This document shows, piece by piece, positions 43,905-60,459 of a stretch of DNA of 64,000 bases (positions within the stretch are counted from its first letter, which is position 1; every line of letters begins with the position of its first letter). Both the position numbers and the translations under genes were made by a program. Below the pieces are notes generated by a model. It worked only from the letters and a program-made list of their open reading frames with translations. It did no database searches and was not told the DNA's origin. Source of the DNA: Rhynochetos jubatus (taxonomy: Eukaryota; Chordata; Aves; Eurypygiformes; Rhynochetidae); assembly GCA_027574665.1 (NCBI GenBank), contig CM050656.1:16381501-16445500 (forward strand), in the 5' to 3' direction.

Positions 43905-45102
43905 TTAGTGTGCCAGAGAGCAAGAAAATGTGATCATTCTGTTGTGTCTCCTGCCATCCAGTGTTGTCTCTTCATGTTTCTTTGTGCTCACTTGATTTGT
44001 TATGGTTCTCTTCCTTGTCCCTACATAAACACATGCTGTGCTGTATCTTGCCTACTTCTGAAGTGCCACAGTAGTAGGCCCTGTGGTACATTGCAATGGG
44101 ATAAATTCCTGTCTAGGACCTGATTTAAATCAAAAAGGTGGTTGCGCTGTGAGAAACTGTAATACTGTGACCCTTAAGCTCTCTCCATGAATATATGGGA
44201 ATTCATTTGCAAAGATACATTTTTTTTTTTTAAGCAATATTTATCTTTTAAACTATCAAATGAGCATTTTTTGCAGTTGTATCTAATGTGCTTGACATTT
44301 GTACTGTTGATCATCTGCCTTTTTTTACTGACTTCATGGATGGATGGTTGCAGAAACAGCACTGGGCTTGAACTCGGGAAACTAACCATCAGTTTGCAGC
44401 TAACAGATTAAATGAAAGACTTAGTATGTTTCCCTTATAACCTTATCTCATGTACTTAGCTCTCTACTTCAAAAATGGAGTTAGTATTTCCTTACTTCTC
44501 AGCTGTCTAGATTTTATATTCATTGAAACCTGTGAATTTTTCATGTACTACCAGAGAGCCATATTGACAGGTAAACTGAAGCAGTGTCCTTCATTATCAG
44601 ACCTCTTGATTTCACAGCATGTTTTTGTGTCAAGTAATTCCCTGGTCTGCATTTACATCATAACTGATCAGCTGAATGTAGGGAATGTCAATCACTGAGA
44701 ATATGGCCATGACAAATACAACTTCTTGCCTGTTTCTTTCCCCTTTCTTCTCTCTCCCATCTCAAATGGTGTCAGTAGATCTTTTGCTAGTAAACCCCTA
44801 TGTAATTGCATCCCATCAATAATGTTCAAGTATTTCTTAGCCAGTTTTGAATTAATTGTATTGTCAAGTCACTCATTTGTGCACTATCTTCAAATAGTGC
44901 TGTATTATTTATATAAGGCTTATGATGTTGGGGGTTTTTTTAGTTATCAGAAACAAATTAGTGTACCTCATAAAGTTCCAAATAGAATTTTCATATATGA
45001 TTTCATATATTCAGTTATTTCAGATCATACCTTTATATTTATAGGCTATACATACGCTATACTGTATCTCCTGTGTGCCTCTGTGTGTGTGTGTGTATAT
45101 GT

Positions 45103-45308
45103 ATTTCTTCCCGGAGAGGGTGGTGAGGCACTGGAACAGGTTGCCCAGAGAAGCTGTGGGTGCCCCATCCCTGGCTGTCTTCAAGGCCAGGCTGGATGAG
45201 GCTTGGAGCAACCTGGTCTAGTGGAGGGTGTCCCTGGCCATGGCAGGGGCGTTGGAACCAGATAGTCTTTAAGGTCCCTTCCAACCCAAACTGTTCTAGG
45301 ATTCTCTG
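45103..45308 (+). mobile_element. CR1 LINE 3' end in intron 8
   Basis: CR1 3' sequence in sense orientation: GGTGGTGAGGCACTGGAACA, then CTGGATGAGGCTTGGAGCAA, then CCTTCCAACCCAAACTGTTC, ending TAGGATTCT. It is preceded by a short (GT)n tract at 45079-45096. It lies 385 bp before PRKACB exon 9, and nothing suggests it is exonised. Confidence 0.93.
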
Positions 45309-45692
45309 ATAATATAATCTAAGAATCTGGTCCTAGAAAATAGTTGAGAATGTCTTGAGATGATGTGATGTTGTTGAGACACCAAGTTTAATTTAGCTTT
45401 TATGTCATTATTACATTAAACTAATATTTTTCACCAATGCAATCAGATCTAGAAACCTTCATTTCACAAAATGGTAGGTGGACAAGTTAATGCTGTTGAT
45501 AAAGGCCCTGTGAAACAGAAATAATTGTGCAACATTCATCATCTCTCTCTTTAGGCATTCCTATTTGATTTGTTTTTAGAGGAAGACTAGAAAATGGCCC
45601 CAGTGTTTCCTTTTTTGTGAACATTCTTTTACTCCACAGGGGAAGAATCAAATTTGTATATTGTTTTTAACATTGTGGGTGTATTATTTTAG

Positions 45693-49881
<4,189 letters not shown>

Positions 49882-50007
49882 GTAGAAGCTCCGTTCATAC
49901 CAAAGTGCAGAGGCCCTGGAGATACCAGCAACTTTGATGACTATGAAGAAGAAGATATTCGTGCGTCTCTAACAGAAAAATGTGCAAAAGAATTTGCTGA
50001 TTTTTAG
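49882..50007 (+). CDS. PRKACB: PRKACB exon 10 coding part (C-terminal tail; residues 358-398 and stop)
   Basis: Forty-one codons and a TAG stop. The exon encodes the AGC-kinase tail: VEAPFIPK, the adenine-gating [10 protein letters not shown] motif (Phe375, Tyr378), the autophosphorylation site in IRASLTEK (Ser386, equal to S338 of Calpha), and the C-terminal hydrophobic motif FADF. CAKEF identifies the beta paralogue. Two features differ from human beta as I recall it: Cys366 replaces a Phe (KCRG for KFRG), and the end is FADF rather than FGEF. The intact downstream frame makes pseudogenisation very unlikely. A sequencing error at one base (TTC to TGC) cannot be excluded for the Cys. Acceptor ATACAG ends at 49881. 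Confidence 0.96.
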   Translation, partial: VEAPFIPKCRGPGDTSNFDDYEEEDIRASLTEKCAKEFADF

Positions 50008-51730
50008 TAGGAGTAAGAGGACAAGATGACATCAGGGCTCACATTGGGATCTTTGCACTCTGTTAACAGATGAGGTGGAGCTGAGACCATCATATGTCAA
50101 AACAGTTACCTAGTTACTTCATTCCACAAAGCTGACTGAGGTCTTTATTGCCATCTTCCATGTGTGCGGTTTGCACCAACCCTTCTAACTAGGCACAATT
50201 AAGCAAGCACTGTTTGTGCAGTAACACAGAATAATAGACCACTTTCCTACTTAACTTTGGTTTCTGTCGTTCTTTGTTTCTGTGTATTGTTCATTTTCCC
50301 CCTTTAAAATGAAGTAGTTTTTTACCCAAGAATGCTCCATTTTATTTTGAATAATGTATTATTTGTGTGAGTGAAATGGAAGGTGTTGCGGCTAGTGTGA
50401 TTTAGACTGAAGTGAAAGATAAATGTTGCTTCTAGTCTGTGCCAGCCAATAATTCTTGTTTGTCTTGTGTCTGATGCTACAATTTATAATAATTTTTCAG
50501 TAGCTCAGACTAAACCTAGCCAACATTTTTAGCGTTTTTGAAGGTAGTATTTATCGCCATATAAATGTCTGCTAAATTAACTTAAAAACATTTCTTCCTG
50601 GGGACTGACCAAAATTCAGTAGAATCAATTGGATGGCTTAAGTAGGGGACAGTAGCTAGACCCCGTGCCTTGGTTTTCTACACCCCTGCAGTTTTCGTCA
50701 CTGCCTCCTTCCTTTGTATTTCCCACCTAGGCGGCAGGTAAATTGCCGTAACCAGGCTGTACCACGGAAAGCTTACAGTCTGCGAGAGGGAGTAATTCCA
50801 CCTGGTCTGGATTTTGGACTATGTTGAACCAAAACAACTTACCAGCATTTCAGTTGGCAGGTTTGAAATGGCTTTTTTAAGAACATGAACCCTAAACTCT
50901 TAAAGGAAGTTTTGGTCAGTATTATAGAGAATATGATTCATTTTGATTCACGTCCAAAAAGCCAGTGTTTGGACTCCCAAAGTATTCCTTGTCTTGAGCC
51001 TTTTTTAATCAAAAAAGGCATCCATTAACATAAAACCCACCACACCACAAAAAGCATAATGCGCTCTGCCACTAGCTATGAAAAAAAATGGTTTAGCAAA
51101 TGCAAAATAATGTTCTAGATGCATCGCTGGATGAACACGGTTATTTTTAGTTAGCTGTTAAGAATAAGAGGTTATTGCCAAGTTTTTATTCTGGTATACT
51201 ATATTAGTAAACTGAGGATGGAGTACTGCTACAATCATTTTCTTTTTAATTACAGCACTTCATTCATGAAGAAAAGAGACAAAGTTTAAAAACTGCAACA
51301 GCTGGGTTTATTTTAGTTGCGTTGTGTCTTCATTTTTAACCTACTTTCTTTCAATCAAACAGAATGTATGGTCACACAGATATACGTATTCGGGCTTAAT
51401 TATGTTTTTGTATACTCTCACCATCTGACTTAAAAGATATTGCTACCATGTGCTAGCTTTGGGCACTTTTACACATTTATTTCAATGTTAATAATCAGTG
51501 GCTCAGCACTTTTTTGGGGGTTGCTTTTAAACTTATTCATAGTAGTTTTATTTGTACACTTGATTCTGGCTGTCTCAGTGACCTGTCTTAAAACAGCACA
51601 TCTAAACAGTTCAAACTAAACTCATGTTTTATGATAAACTTACATGCATACAAGGATGAATTGTTTTTAAAAAAAAACAAAATGAGCTATATTGGTTCAT
51701 AGCCATTGTATTTGTTTGAGTGTCAGTGCA

Positions 51731-51736
51731 AATAAA
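51731..51736 (+). terminator. Proximal poly(A) signal AATAAA
   Basis: Canonical hexamer in the PRKACB 3' UTR (context GTGCAAATAAACCAC). It could give a 3' UTR of about 1.75 kb. Use cannot be shown from sequence. Confidence 0.4.
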
Positions 51737-51986
51737 CCACTGGCATTCCTTCCTTTTAATCTGTATGACACTCCTTTAAGAAAAGCCTTTGTAGACATTT
51801 TACAAAAGAGTATGGAACGTACCATCCAACATTCTGTATGTTTAGGTTGTTGAGCATTTTTGCACAACGTCGTTAGGAGGCTGACACTGAATGCAGTCTT
51901 TGTCCACCCATATTTACATATGTGCAAGAAAGTATAAGATACTTTGCTGTAGCAAATTTTATGTAACAAAGATATATCGTCACATT

Positions 51987-51992
51987 AATAAA
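51987..51992 (+). terminator. Middle poly(A) signal AATAAA
   Basis: Canonical hexamer (CATTAATAAATTTAAAG) 142 bp before the distal one. It may be used alone or together with the distal signal. Confidence 0.45.
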
Positions 51993-52128
51993 TTTAAAGA
52001 AATCCTTTGTATGAAAATGTTAAAATCTTTTGTATTTCATTTAGACCAAGGACATGCTGCTGTATGCTAGCTGTATGCGATAAATTCTACAGTAACTTTG
52101 TTGTCGTTTATGAACTTTAAAAGATTTT

Positions 52129-52134
52129 AATAAA
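52129..52134 (+). terminator. Distal poly(A) signal of PRKACB
   Basis: AATAAA in GATTTTAATAAATGTTGG. It is followed within 30 bases by T/G-containing sequence, as expected for a cleavage and downstream element. It is the last such signal in an otherwise uninterrupted 3' UTR-like stretch, so it is the most likely main 3' end. Confidence 0.6.
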
Positions 52135-54118
52135 TGTTGGAGATCACCATTTGATTCTGTTATGATTTTAATTTTAATCATACATTTATAATTCTAGTAA
52201 GGCTCAGATTTTTCTGTTTTGTAAAATACTGTAGTCATTCATCTTGCGTGTACAGTAAGACAAAAGTCTAGGAAATTGGTTCTGACATGTCTGTCTGATA
52301 CCCAGATTAAATTCTATGTGGGCATAAGTGGAAAAGTCATCTTAATGCCATGATATTATGCTATTTTTTAATTTTATGAAAATCCTGTTAGAAAGTAAAA
52401 TACTTTTCCAATATGGCATAATAGACTTCAGTATGGAAATGAGATTCTATTTTGGAAAAGGAGGGGAAGTGTGCAATTTCCAAGGCATTAGTGAGTACAT
52501 TTGACAATGTGAGTATTATACAACCCTCTCATTTAAACACAGTCATAAAATATAACTGCAGAATATTATGTTACCTGTATTTAATTTGAAAAATCCTTTT
52601 CACAATATGGAAAAATGTATATCTATGACAGTAGAAGCTTGTTAATTTTACACATTTGAGGAATTAAGTGTTGAACTATATGGTATATTTTAATTGTACT
52701 CTAGTTGTATGTAACTTTCATTTCCAACATAAAGGATTGTATCTCATTAAGTAAATTGCTTTTTTTATTATCTTGTCAGTTGCATTAAAACCCTTATTTT
52801 TAAATCCTTTAAAGTATTTTACTAATTTTTGCAAATAACTAGATGTTTTTAAGTGCTGCAATAGTGTGCAATATAGTAAACATTTATATACAGAAGTGCA
52901 AATTAAATTATGTACAACACTTGTGCTGCTTCGTTGTGAATCAGAACGTTGTGTGATGAGAGTCATCGCATCTCCCCACACACTGCAAACAGGGCTTGAA
53001 AGCGAGAGGGAAAGGTTATGAAACATACTGCACGTATTAGTTGGGACCCATTGAGCTTTACACTAGCTTGGGTGTTTGGAGATGGTGTGGAGAACACGAA
53101 AGGCGCTATGAGAAGTCAGTGGGACAATCAAGGGTGAGCAGGGTGATCGTTATCTGCAATATTGTTTGTCTTCATATTTTCACGTTCAGACTCAATGCTT
53201 TTTATTAAAGATAATTGCCTGGTTTAAAACTGTCTGCAGATCCCGCTGTACAAACTTTGTGCTGTTTCTCGTTGTGCTGTGAAACAACTGATAGAAGTAA
53301 AGACTGTTCATGGTCTTGGCATTGTCTGTCTTGAGGCTTTTTCTGCAAGTGGTGTTCAGAGAGGCTCTGGTACCTGCTCCTCCTCTTCCTGCCTTCTGAG
53401 CAGAGCTTCGGCCTCTTCGCTTCTGCTGCCGTACGCCTACTGACTGTGGCTTTGTGTTCTTGGCTTCACAGTACAAATGCTATATTCCATTTTTCAGACC
53501 TCTGTACTTTTTCTAGAGCTGAGCTAAGAAACTGCAAGAAGATTGTCTTTGGCTTTTGCTACAGCTGCCGTGCAAACAGCATGTTGAGCAGCAGGTTTGA
53601 AGGTGTCGTTCAAATCTCTTCTTCTCATTTGCCGTGCGTAAGGAGGACTTGTCCCAGATGAGAATTTGAGAACCGTTCCGTAAGAAACTTCCATTCTGAA
53701 GCTGGGTGCGTGATGCGTTGTACAAAAAAAACCTCACAACCAGTTGTGGGACCACCATAGTTTTACAAGTGTGGGTCTGGCACACATTTTAAAAATGTTT
53801 TTAATTGATGGCTTGAGGAATCAAGTGATTTGAGGCCTCTGACGGAAGGGGTACAGTAGGAGTGTCTAACGTCAGGGTGGGCAGCGGTCGCTTCAGTAAA
53901 AGGGATGGAGCTCCACAAGGCTGTTTGTCTGCAGATAGTAAATATTTGTCATCTTGCGTAAGAATTACGTAAAGTGTTGGGGTTTTTAGAACAATAATCG
54001 AGGTTTCTCAGGGCAAGATAGGATCTCCAGATAGCTTCCCTTCCTAAGTTTTGAGTTTGATAAATAAAAGTTTGAATTAAATCTGAGGTCGGCTCACATT
54101 TTGACCTCCTGTTGTTGC

Positions 54119-54137
54119 TTTTTTTTTTTTTTTTTTA
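54119..54137. repeat. Poly(T) tract
   Basis: An uninterrupted run of T. Similar runs occur at 6507-6520, 29898-29913 and, as poly(A), at 21206-21224. None is next to a recognisable retrocopy. Confidence 0.8.
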
Positions 54138-57100
54138 ATACTACAAAAAGGGATGCTTGCCTGAAGGAAACTTGTATATATTGAAAATGTAGTTTATTCC
54201 TGCAATTCACTACTACAAAAAGTTCCTATCTCGGTGGGATAACAGCAGCTTGAGGTTTCCATGAAATCATTTGGATGAGTTGCCAATACTCTGTTTCAAA
54301 GCCAGTAAAATTTCCTTTAGAATCCTTATTGTCTTGACCCCCAGAGCGTCAACTACAAACGTCTTCGGAAAAATGTATTTCTAAAAACTGTGTTTATGTG
54401 GCTCTTTGCTTTAAATTTTAAAAGCAACATATTGGTGATGCTCATTTGCATGAGCTCATAGTCAGTGCAGCATGTCAGAAAGACCCAGTGACAAACTTGG
54501 ACGTTCCTTAGTAGTGTTCAGCTTACAAGAGTTGGATTTTGGTAGATTACACAGGAGCAATCTAGTATCTTAACTGCAAATTCTGCTCTTTGTGTTGGGA
54601 AGCAACCTGCCTGAGGATGAGGCATCTTTGCTAAGGGCAAGATGGAGAAACCACTTTGCCCAATACGTGGACATGGTCGCAGCACAAAAGCTTTTTTGGG
54701 TGAAAAGGTTGTTCTTGTTGGAGGGAGTTTGAGGACGGGGTCAGTGATCTGCTCCATACATGCGCCACCACAGCAACAGATGGTTCCAGTGGAAGGTAGA
54801 GATCCGAGAGACTTCTGTTGCCTTTGCTTCCAAGGTGCTGTGGAAGATTGGAAAGGACACAGCTGCAGGTATGTTGACTCAAATGGAGCAAAGTCTCAGC
54901 AGGCTGGCATGTAGCGCAGTACGTTCCGAGTGTGTCCAGTCAGTTACAGGAAGAAATACTGGTGATTGCAACAATAAAGAGAAAAAGTGGAGTGCTGGAA
55001 AGGCTTGGTTAACCTTCTGGAATTCCTCCACCATTAAGATAATTTGATTAAATTAAAAAAAAAAACCTGACACCTCATTTACTTTTGGTGCTATATCAAC
55101 ATTTTGGTCTACACATCATTATCACAAGATCTGTCTTCTGCTGGAAGTATTGTTCTGTACTGTGTATTATGTTGTGGCTTTGAATGTCTACATAGTTACC
55201 TTCAGTAGTTCAACCAAGTAACTGCTTGATTGGGATGGCCTTTCGGTTTCCTCCGTCTTTACCATCATCTTTCTACTTGTTTGCATTAAGCGGGGATCGA
55301 GGTGTCAGGACTCCATTAATCCCTCAGATGAGTAAAACATAATTGGCCTATCTCACAGGTGTGTTAACCGAGTGAGGTCAAGCAATCAATATTTGGTTAT
55401 TTCATAAATGCCCAGAGTTTACAAAATAATCTTGTTTTCAACTGCCACCCTAGAAAAAATTTACAGTGTGTGTCCCCAGCAAATGCATTATTTCTGCTCA
55501 TCCTCTCACCCTATCTGTTGGGAAGTACGCCTCTGGCAGGCTTGCTTACCAGTGGGGAAAACTAAGAGAGGAGCCGAACAGGAAGCCTTAGTGAAAACGT
55601 TATGTTGTACCAGAAACAGGATCACGGGGGTAGAGTCAGTCTAGGGGCTGCGTGACCTAACGTGTGTCATCCAGTGATACAGTTGTTCATGCTGGCAGCT
55701 AGTTCGCCTCAGGAGTGTGGTTCTACTGCAGAAGCATCTGTGCTGTGGTTTAGGACATAACCCAGGGACTCGGTACCAGCAGGACATCCCCATCGGAGAG
55801 CAACCCGCCATGGCCAGAGCGCCCGGAGCTCGTTCTTCCTGGAAGGGAGTTTCACGTCAGGACTGGGTCAGCTGCAAGGTACGTTTCCTGCCAAGAGAAG
55901 CATTGCAGTGAATGCTGGGGGAAAAAAGAATTCCCTAAAGCCTCATAAATAGTTGGTCTGGTTTTTAAAGCCACACGTGGAAATCTGAAGTGTCAAAATG
56001 CTTTATCGCTCGGGCTTTGTACAACCCGAAGCTATGCTCTTGGGCATTCGTGGTATTACGTCTACAGTTACTGAGCCGATCTGAGTTTTGCAACTGCTTG
56101 TTGACTAGCAGAATTCAACTCGTTCTTTCCTTGAACTTTTTTCTCTGTTCCAGATCACTACAAAAACCTGAAAACTGAAATGGATCATGGTTCCACCTTC
56201 ACCTGCTTCTCTGTAAGAAAACGCTCCAGTTGCGTTCCTTTGCCAGTAGATGGCACGTTTAAATGGCGTGGCAGGGTCCGCTGCACAACTAGGGAGAACA
56301 AGAGCCCTGCAAAACATTTAAGAGCAGTAGGGAATGAGAAATTTGGACTGCTAGTCACGTGATATGTCAGAATATATGTAATACCAACCATGAGTGTTTG
56401 TTGTTTATGTAGTAGTAGATTTTGCTTTAAAGTCCTTTTAATTATTAACACTTGCATATTTCTCTTACTGGTTTTCCTATCAGTATCAGCAAAAAAGGAG
56501 TTTTTAACATTAATTTGAACAAATGCTTTTTTTCATCGTAGGTATTATTGCGCAAGCTGTATGAAAATTCCACTAAAAAGCCCTGACTGATAAATCCTAT
56601 TTTCATTAGAGGCTGAAGTGGGGGAGTCTCTTTTAATAGCACACAACCACATTTCTGTATTACGTGTACTTGAAAGCTCAGAAACGCACTGCTTTTAACC
56701 AAAGATTGTCACCAAAAAAAGGTTGAGAACTGCTCCTAAGCTAGTTTGTTAAATATATGGTATTTATGGTAGAGAGGATATACATTTTTTAGAGTTGGAT
56801 GCTGATCAAATTTAGATGAATCTCTACTAATTATAGCTATAACGTTTACAGGCAAAAAACATAGTTCAATGTTTTTCTGAATGATGTGAGCAGCAGGGCC
56901 GTTGGAGAGGAAGTAAAGTTACAGCAGCTCAGTCTCTGACCGGAGCCTCATCAACCACTTTAGAGCTGAGCAAATTTTTAAGAGGTCAGTTTAACTGTTA
57001 CAACTTGAGGGCATAACTTCTGGATGCCATGTCTGCTCATGTTCACGTGTGGTTATCTGTTTGGTTTCGGTTCATGTCAAGGGAGGAAACAGGGTCATCT

Positions 57101-57220
57101 TCTAACCTGTGACTGGAACGCTTATCCTGCTGTAACAGTGGTTCCTTTCTTGCAGTCGGTGGCGCCATGTGCCACCACTGTTTGCCAGACAACACACGCG
57201 TGCTTTGATCTTTCACATTT

Positions 57221-57285
57221 AGAAACAGAGGGTCTTTTAGGTTGGAAAAGACCATTAAGATGATCAAGTCCAACTGTTAACCACT
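57221..57285 (-). mobile_element. Short CR1 3' fragment (older subfamily)
   Basis: Reverse-complement CR1 tail: TTTTAGGTTGGAAAAGACCA, then TTAAGATGATCAAGTCCAAC. The GGAAAAGACC variant differs from the GGAAGGGACC copies elsewhere in the window, so it belongs to another CR1 subfamily. Confidence 0.8.
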
Positions 57286-59744
57286 TACAGACTGTAGTGT
57301 TGTCATGATTTCTTTTGGTTTCTTAGTAGTTTCCTCTGCTTATGAGCAGACAGAGACTCCATAAGCCCCACTGGCCCCAGTGACTGAGAACTGCAGAAAA
57401 CGCCCTTCTCTGGGTCCGTGGTGCTTTTGGTGGGCTGAGGAGCAGCATCTTCCACGGCTGATCAATGGAAGAAATGCCATATTCTGGTCTTCCACACTTG
57501 GTATCAGTTCTGGCAGTCGTATCACCACTGTAATGTGTAAAGAAGATGCCGGTGTTTACCAGGACATGGATGCTTTACAAATCCTGGGAAGCTGAAGGTT
57601 TCTGAAGCAGGCTAAAACTGTCTGCTTCTGGCTCACTCTGCCTGCTGACTGGGTATCTGGTGGAAAAACTTTACCACCCTAGAAACTCGCAAAGGTGGAC
57701 ACCCTTCAAGAGCTTGCCACTATCCAAGGGTTGTATAGATCTCTGTACATGCTCAGAAGAAAACCATAAAGGAATGGGCTGGTTCAGCTGGACTTCTGAT
57801 ACCAAGGTGGGTTTGTGACTAAGCCTCCGCTCCTCCTTTCTTTACTGAGTGTGTATGTGGACCTGAATCTTACTGACCCTGGCTTCTAAGAGAACCTCTT
57901 GTTGGGAAGGTGATATAAGAATGTTACGGCTGTGGTTTTAAAGAGAAATCCATGACACCCCAGAAAGTCTGAGTAGGATTGAGCAGAAACCTCCAGGATG
58001 GAGAAGGCTGTTAGTGTCCCCACATTGAAAATGGGGGGAGCTGAGCATAACTGCATTGGAACATTCTGATTGCTGCTGTCAGGTGGCTACTGGGGGAACT
58101 AGATGTTAATCTTATCTGCTGTAAAAACAATGCATGAGTTAGGACTTCTAGAAATGGAGGAGTACTTGGGGTTGTCCCTGCAGAAAACGTTTTCCAGCTT
58201 GCGGACAGGGTGGCTATGATGGATGTTCCCTCAGTCTGGGTGCGGGTCTCCTCTGTCTCTTGAGAAGGTGGTGTGTGAGAGCTGCGTGGGCTCATAGGTA
58301 CGCTGGCTTCCACGGGGGTCTGCAATGGGGCCGGTTCCCAGGCACAGTGTCCAGGGAAGTAAAAGCTCATGCAGGAGGCTGGCAAGGTATCAGAAGTCAC
58401 CTTGACAGCCAGGAGTGTCTTCTTGTTGAGAAGATGGCAGCCTCACCCCTGTAAGTGAGGAGGAGGAGAAGTGTACAGCACCAACCCTGAGACCGCTGTG
58501 GGGCAGGAACTGAGTTCCTGCCTCCCTGGCAACCAAAGCGCCAGTGAATCACACTGTCACCACTAGTCACCAAGCGGGCCACTGGGCCACCAAGGCTTTT
58601 GATGGGTTTTCAATCATAGGCAGGTTCTTCACTCCCAGGGAAAAAATGCTTCCCAGCAAACTGGGAAAAAACCTAGCACTAACTTCTTAATGTAGGGTTT
58701 GAAATAGAGTTGGGATTTCTGCTTGTGTTTTATGGACATTTTTTCCTCTCTATAAGTGTATTTTTCCATTCTTGTGTGCATCAGCAGGTTGTGCTTTTTC
58801 ATTTGCCTCATTTCATACAACCAAAGTGCTACCTTTCAGATTTCCCATAGATTTTACAACTATTTCACCGAGATGTCTGAGCCATATTTTATATAAATAT
58901 TTTTATTAGGCTGCATTCTGTTTTACAACATTGGTATTTCATGTGAATACTTTTTATAAGCTTCTTGCTACTTTGTCACAAGCTAGACAAATATGTGGCA
59001 GGTACCACTGCTAGTATGGGCAGAATGAGTTGTGTTTTATACAGTGATTTTTTTTATATAAAGTATAAGCTTTAAAATAACACAGATTTAAGTCTGGACA
59101 GTAGCTTTATTAAATATGAGCAACTACCAGAATAAGAAGGAGCACATCAAAATAAGTAGGTCAGGAAATTCTCAGTGAGGTGGATGTAATTCACATGCAG
59201 GAAGATTTACTTAAGCAATTCAGTCTTGGAAACCAGAGGAAGCAAAAGCAGAAACGTAGTGCTGGCCTTGCATTATCATCAGCTGCTGTACACGTTCATT
59301 TGTAGCCTGGTGTGAGGAGGGTGCAACTCTAGTCATCTTAGTGGAGATTCATGTGATTACAGAAAAGAGGTTGGATAATGCTTATTGTGTAAAAAGGACC
59401 TTGGCATACTAAAGCAAAGCTTTAAGTGACTCCCCATCAGGACAAAACAGAGGGTCTTTGCCATCCTGTTAATTACTGCCTTGTCAGTAAATCTGTGCAG
59501 TGCTCCTCCCCTCCGGGCTTGCAGCAAGGGAGCTGTGCTGCTGATTCGGCACCGTGCACCTGCAGAGCTCTTAACCCGTGCGCTGATCCGGAAACCCAGA
59601 GCTTTTACAGACTTTTTGCCCATCTATGAACCCTGTTTTTTACCTTACAAGAGGGTACCCAGCAAACTGCATGGCATATAAATCGGGGCTGACCAGCTCT
59701 TGTGCTCTGATCTAGTGCTTAAACACACACTTCAATTTAATTGC

Positions 59745-60357
59745 CTTAGAAAAGAAGGCCAACAGCATCCTGGCCTGTATCAGGAACAGTGTGGCCAGCA
59801 GGAGCAGGAAAGTGACTGTGCCCCTGTACTTGGCACTGGTGAGGCTGCACCTTGAGTACTGTGTGCAGTGTTGGGCCCCTCCCTACAGGAAGGACATAGA
59901 GATGCTGGATCGTGTCCAGAGAAGGGTGACAAAGCTGGTGAAGGGTCTGGAGAGCAAGTGTTACGAGGAGCGGCTGAGGGAGCTGGGGGTGTTTAGCCTG
60001 CAGAACCGGAGGCTGAGGGGAGACCTGATGGCTCTCTACAGCTCCCTGAAAGGAGGTTGTAGGGAGGTGGGTGCTGGTCTGCGCTCACAGGTAACTGGTG
60101 ATGGGACAAGAGGAAATGGCCTCAAGTTGCATCAGAGGAGGTTTAGGTTAGATGTTAGGTAAAACTTCTTCACTGAAAGAGTGGTCAGGCACTGGAACAG
60201 GTTGCCCAGGGAAGTGGTGGAGTCACCCCCCCGGAGGTGTTCAAAGAACGGGCAGACATGGTGCTTGAGGACATGGTCTAGTGGGTACGGTGCTGTTGGG
60301 TTGATGGTTGGGCTGGATGATCTAATAGGTCTTCTCCAACCTTAGTGATTCTGTAAA
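59745..60357 (+). mobile_element. CR1 LINE, ORF2 C-terminal end and 3' UTR (broken)
   Basis: About 610 bp in plus orientation. The frame 59791-60162 encodes the C-terminal end of the CR1 reverse transcriptase polyprotein ([19 protein letters not shown], then RVQRRVTKL and [10 protein letters not shown]). It is broken by a stop (TAA at 60160) and, further on, a one-base shift in a run of C near 60230. The 3' end reads GGGCTGGATGATCTAATAGG, then TTCTCCAACCTTAGTGATTC. It is an inactive, 5'-truncated copy and by far the longest CR1 in the window. Confidence 0.93.
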
Positions 60358-60459
60358 TGCCAGGTTGATACAAGTTACTCTGCTGTATTCTTGCCACAGA
60401 TTTCCTGCCTTCCCTTCACACTTGCTTTACACCAGTGCTGTCTTTGGCTTTTTGTCTAG

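Larger units (their letters stand above)
43409..45692 (+). other. PRKACB: PRKACB intron 8
   Basis: 2.3 kb containing the antisense open segment at 43.7-43.9 kb, a short (GT)n run and a CR1 tail. The 157-codon plus frame 44726-45199 ends inside the CR1 and is not a gene. Confidence 0.85.
50008..52150 (+). other. PRKACB: PRKACB 3' untranslated region
   Basis: About 2.1 kb of AT-rich sequence follows the stop codon. It has no coding potential and no recognisable transposon. It carries three AATAAA hexamers, at 51731, 51987 and 52129, so alternative 3' ends are likely. The last is taken as the distal end because plain AT-rich DNA follows. Two GCACTTT heptamers at 51463-51469 and 51506-51512 are potential miR-17/302-class seed sites (inference). 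The exact cleavage point, roughly 15-25 bases after the last signal, is estimated. Confidence 0.8.
52151..59744. other. DNA downstream of PRKACB
   Basis: It contains one CR1 fragment (57.2 kb) and poly(T) at 54.1 kb. From about 53 kb onward GC content is higher than in the introns and many short frames appear, but none has paired splice sites plus a recognisable product. An unannotated lncRNA cannot be excluded. Confidence 0.5.

Noticed and set aside
44726-45199. 157-codon plus frame in intron 8
   Set aside because: Ends inside a CR1 copy and crosses a (GT)n repeat; not protein-like.
59791-60162. 123-codon frame as a host gene
   Set aside because: It is the C-terminal end of the CR1 reverse transcriptase polyprotein with a stop and a frameshift; called as a mobile element.
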